Positions 15,761-16,120 of a stretch of DNA of 16,120 nt are shown one piece after another. This DNA comes from RGIG1934 sp964492545 (GTDB taxonomy: Bacteria; Bacillota; Clostridia; Lachnospirales; Lachnospiraceae), in assembly GCA_964492545.1 (NCBI GenBank), contig CAZBKO010000047.1, positions 1 to 16,120 on the forward strand. Reading direction: 5' to 3'. The notes under the pieces were generated by a model. The model ran no database searches. It was not told the origin of the DNA and saw only the letters and a program-made list of their open reading frames with translations. The position numbers and the translations under genes were made by a program. The stretch's first letter is position 1, and each line of letters starts with the position of its first letter.

Positions 15761-15967
15761 GCTCTCAAACTCTCCAGCTTATCAACATCGTTATACGTTC
15801 GCTTGATTACCCTATAGATTTACACTGCTCTCAAACGGAACAGGTAAGGATGATAAAGGCTTTAAAGCTTGATTACCCTATAGATTTACACTGCTCTCAA
15901 ACAGACGCACTTGAACTAATGGGAAAGGATAGCTTGATTACCCTATAGATTTACACTGCTCTCAAAC
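15761..15967 (-). CRISPR. short type II-like CRISPR array: three full repeats and a truncated terminal one
   Basis: Identical 36-base repeats lie at 15932-15967, 15867-15902 and 15801-15836 (reading in crRNA direction). Each starts GTTTGAGAGCAGTGTAAATC and ends TAATCAAGC. A fourth repeat keeps only its first ten bases (GTTTGAGAGC, 15761-15770) before the kinase fragment begins. Spacers are 15903-15931 (29), 15837-15866 (30) and 15771-15800 (30). Repeat length, the GTTTGAGAGC start, 30-base spacers and the ATTTGAG leader end all fit type II-A. Direction is minus, leader at the high-coordinate side, so the spacer next to the kinase is the oldest. That spacer looks derived from the kinase gene itself; the other two have no match I can see in this window. 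No cas9, cas1 or cas2 is within the window; they may lie beyond 16120. Confidence 0.93.
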
Positions 15968-16031
15968 CTCAAATTTGATATTTCTCCTGCAAAGAATGTA
16001 TAAATCTATAGACGACATAATTATATTAACA
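15968..16031 (-). promoter_or_regulatory. CRISPR leader with type II-A anchor and repeat-complementary segment
   Basis: The 64 bases before the first repeat end in ATTTGAG directly at the repeat boundary, the leader-anchor motif that Cas1-Cas2 uses in type II-A spacer integration. In the leader RNA, 16011-15998 (CUAUAGAUUUAUAC) is complementary over 14 bases, with one G-U pair, to bases 12-25 of the repeat (GUGUAAAUCUAUAG). The leader RNA could therefore fold on the first repeat. A full tracrRNA is not seen here. Confidence 0.65.
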
Positions 16032-16051
16032 TCAAAACTCACACAAATCAA
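16023..16051 (-). promoter_or_regulatory. candidate promoter for the CRISPR precursor RNA
   Basis: The minus strand carries TTGATT (16046-16051), 17 bases, then TAATAT (16023-16028); an overlapping TATAAT is at 16020-16025. Transcription would begin near 16013-16016, about 45 bases before the first repeat, so the RNA would start with the repeat-complementary segment. The -35 lies inside the end of the candidate csn2 frame. Confidence 0.5.
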
Positions 16052-16118
16052 CATCTATGGTCAACCTGGTTTGTGTCAAGTAATCGTTGGCAATTATTTT
16101 TTGTTTTTCAAAATGATA
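16032..16118 (-). CDS. 3' end of a gene, possibly csn2 (type II-A adaptation protein)
   Basis: A minus-strand frame open from the window edge to TGA at 16032-16034 gives 28 residues: YHFEKQKIIANDYLTQ, then TRLTIDVDLCEF. Type II-A loci place csn2 immediately before the leader on the same strand. Csn2 proteins end in a strand with an I-D-x-D/E-aromatic-or-Leu pattern, similar to LTIDVDLCEF. This is a resemblance judged from memory over a very short stretch; chance or another gene is possible. The other two minus frames close at once. The gene body lies outside the window. Confidence 0.45.
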   Translation of the reverse strand, partial: YHFEKQKIIANDYLTQTRLTIDVDLCEF

Positions 16119-16120
16119 TA

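Noticed and set aside
15995..16013. A fourth, degenerate CRISPR repeat in the leader
   Set aside because: The 14-base similarity is in the opposite orientation to the array, so it is a complement to the repeat, not a repeat copy.
15968..16013. Complete tracrRNA next to the array
   Set aside because: Only the central anti-repeat part is present; the part pairing with GTTTGAGAGC, the nexus and terminator hairpins are not seen.

Overview
The window is AT-rich, low-GC Firmicutes DNA. Gene styles, strong AGGAG-type ribosome sites, a VPETG sortase tail and GLUG/Fn3-like surface proteins all suggest a gut-type Clostridia member, most likely a Lachnospiraceae relative (Roseburia/Eubacterium/Butyrivibrio group). 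This is inference from family resemblance; no rRNA or marker gene confirms it. Almost everything is on the minus strand; only a LytTR-type regulator is on the plus strand.

Layout, left to right. (1) 50-2354 holds a secreted modular surface protein split by a frameshift near 1164. The first ~50 bases seem to encode the continuation of that protein on the wrong strand. (2) 2386-4329 is an ABC-F ATPase. It follows a GT2 glycosyltransferase (4348-5023/5025) whose start overlaps the stop of a polytopic membrane protein (5025-6326). That membrane gene has its own extended -10 promoter and a hairpin in its 5' leader. (3) 6403-7191 is a ZIP metal transporter broken at codon 42 by an in-frame amber codon. 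Upstream of it is a YaiI/YqxD-type UPF0178 protein (7237-7698). (4) 7858-8562 is a LytTR regulator with a degenerate receiver. It converges on a four-gene response regulator / ABC ATPase / permease / histidine kinase cassette (8559-12002) of the peptide-antibiotic resistance type. A tandem 11-bp repeat inside the cassette is a candidate operator. (5) 12140-14644 encodes a large sortase-anchored protein with three lamin-tail repeats and a phytase/SdiA-regulated-like propeller, followed by a strong hairpin terminator. (6) 14736-15755 is the C-terminal remnant of a hybrid histidine kinase. Its 5' end runs directly into a CRISPR array (15761-15967). Upstream of the array are a short leader with the type II-A anchor ATTTGAG and, at the window edge, what may be the last 28 codons of csn2.

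The most unusual point is the array/kinase junction. The trailer-most 30-nt spacer, read in the kinase frame, encodes exactly the residues expected just upstream of the truncated kinase, and it shares nine bases with the kinase side of the junction. The array therefore seems to carry a spacer taken from the very gene it is fused to. This could be the scar of a self-targeting (autoimmune) deletion or recombination, or a chimeric assembly or amplification product. The leader RNA also carries a 14-nt segment able to pair with the CRISPR repeat. Because the left edge also looks like an inverted junction, read-level checking of both ends is needed before any biological interpretation.
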